From FEN-1297 sp964498065 (GTDB lineage: Bacteria; Bacteroidota; Ignavibacteria; Ignavibacteriales; Ignavibacteriaceae): a stretch of 6,942 nucleotides of DNA. Position numbers and translations under genes: made by a program. The stretch is from NCBI GenBank assembly GCA_964498065.1, contig CAZCFZ010000149.1:1-6942 (forward strand), written 5' to 3'. How positions within the stretch are numbered: the first letter of the stretch is position 1; each line of letters begins with the position of its first letter. Below are positions 6,668-6,942 of the stretch, piece after piece. Under the pieces are notes generated by a model, which made no database searches, was not told the origin of the DNA, and worked only from the letters and a program-made list of their open reading frames with translations.

Positions 6668-6942
6668 CTATTGAATTTCCATTTGATAAACTGTCCTGTT
6701 TGTTCTATCTGTACAAATATTTTTAATTTGATCATGAAGGCTTTTACATTCAAAGTATTGTTTTGCAACAAGAGGAACTACTTCCCACATAATATTTTTT
6801 CTTATTGCATAAAAATATCTACTTATCATCAAGTCGTTCTTCTTTAAGCATTCTAAGATCAGACCGTTTTGGTTTTCCTCAAAGAATGATGATTCGTAAA
6901 ATTCTATTGAAATTTCCAAATCATCTTTATTCGTCTCGGAAT
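6668..6942 (-). CDS. Hypothetical protein, C-terminal part only
   Basis: The minus-strand frame is open from the right edge of the window to a TAG at 6668-6670, giving 90 visible residues of a protein whose start lies outside. I do not recognise the family. The segment is charged and probably mostly helical (for example FFEENQNG, ECLKKNDLM, VAKQYFECKSLHDQIKN). It has three cysteines in no metal-binding spacing and no membrane segment or signal. The DNA is markedly AT-rich: 28% G+C counted over 6601-6720, against 52% counted over 5701-5760 in ackA. That could mark a different origin or weak selection. It stands 49 bp upstream of the acetate kinase remnant ATG and shares its strand. It could also be a chance open frame in AT-rich DNA, although the mixed charged composition argues mildly for a real protein. 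Confidence 0.45.
   Translation of the reverse strand, partial: SETNKDDLEISIEFYESSFFEENQNGLILECLKKNDLMISRYFYAIRKNIMWEVVPLVAKQYFECKSLHDQIKNICTDRTNRTVYQMEIQ

Noticed and set aside
6602..6847. An 81-codon plus-strand frame at the right edge
   Set aside because: It overlaps the more plausible minus-strand frame. Its Phe/Ile/Cys-rich translation is what the complement of AT-rich coding DNA typically gives.

Overview
This 6.9 kb window carries one strand-coherent bacterial gene cluster. Every gene I can support reads on the minus strand, so transcription order runs from the right edge to the left edge. In that order it holds: the 3' end of an unrecognised gene (6942-6668), an acetate kinase gene with a damaged 5' end (about 6618-5489), a sugar-porter MFS transporter (5483-4113), a two-repeat PRC-barrel protein (4044-3256), a YihY/BrkB-type membrane protein (3124-2240), and a nearly full-length xylulose-5-phosphate/fructose-6-phosphate phosphoketolase whose last residues lie beyond the left edge (2200-1). 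No tRNA, rRNA, CRISPR array, insertion sequence or convincing terminator was seen. No stretch longer than 300 bases lacks a gene.

The metabolic logic is clear. A proton-coupled sugar importer brings in a pentose or hexose. Phosphoketolase cleaves xylulose-5-P or fructose-6-P with phosphate to give acetyl phosphate. Acetate kinase turns acetyl phosphate plus ADP into acetate plus ATP. This is a phosphoketolase (bifid-type) shunt with its own transporter. The PRC-barrel and BrkB-type genes between transporter and phosphoketolase have no obvious catalytic part and may be stress or membrane-associated passengers. Spacings of 5 bp (ackA/transporter) and 39 bp (brkB/xfp) suggest co-transcription. 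The 68 bp and 131 bp gaps on either side of the PRC-barrel gene leave room for internal promoters.

The most notable observation is at the acetate kinase. Family-like sequence continues upstream of any usable start codon until an in-frame stop. The expected N-terminal phosphate-binding segment (Asn-x-Gly-Ser-Ser-Ser) is absent. A short ORF whose first residues look like the true acetate kinase N-terminus lies just upstream in another frame. This looks like a frame-disrupting internal deletion of roughly 60-75 bp, or a sequence/assembly error.

The organism is a bacterium of moderate G+C in the cluster (52% in one counted 60-base stretch of ackA), with a much more AT-rich right edge. The acetate kinase resembles the divergent form with a DHLPAEI-type segment that I associate with environmental phyla rather than Enterobacteria or Firmicutes. 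I cannot assign the phylum from sequence alone. I see no convincing evidence for a wholly new biological system here.
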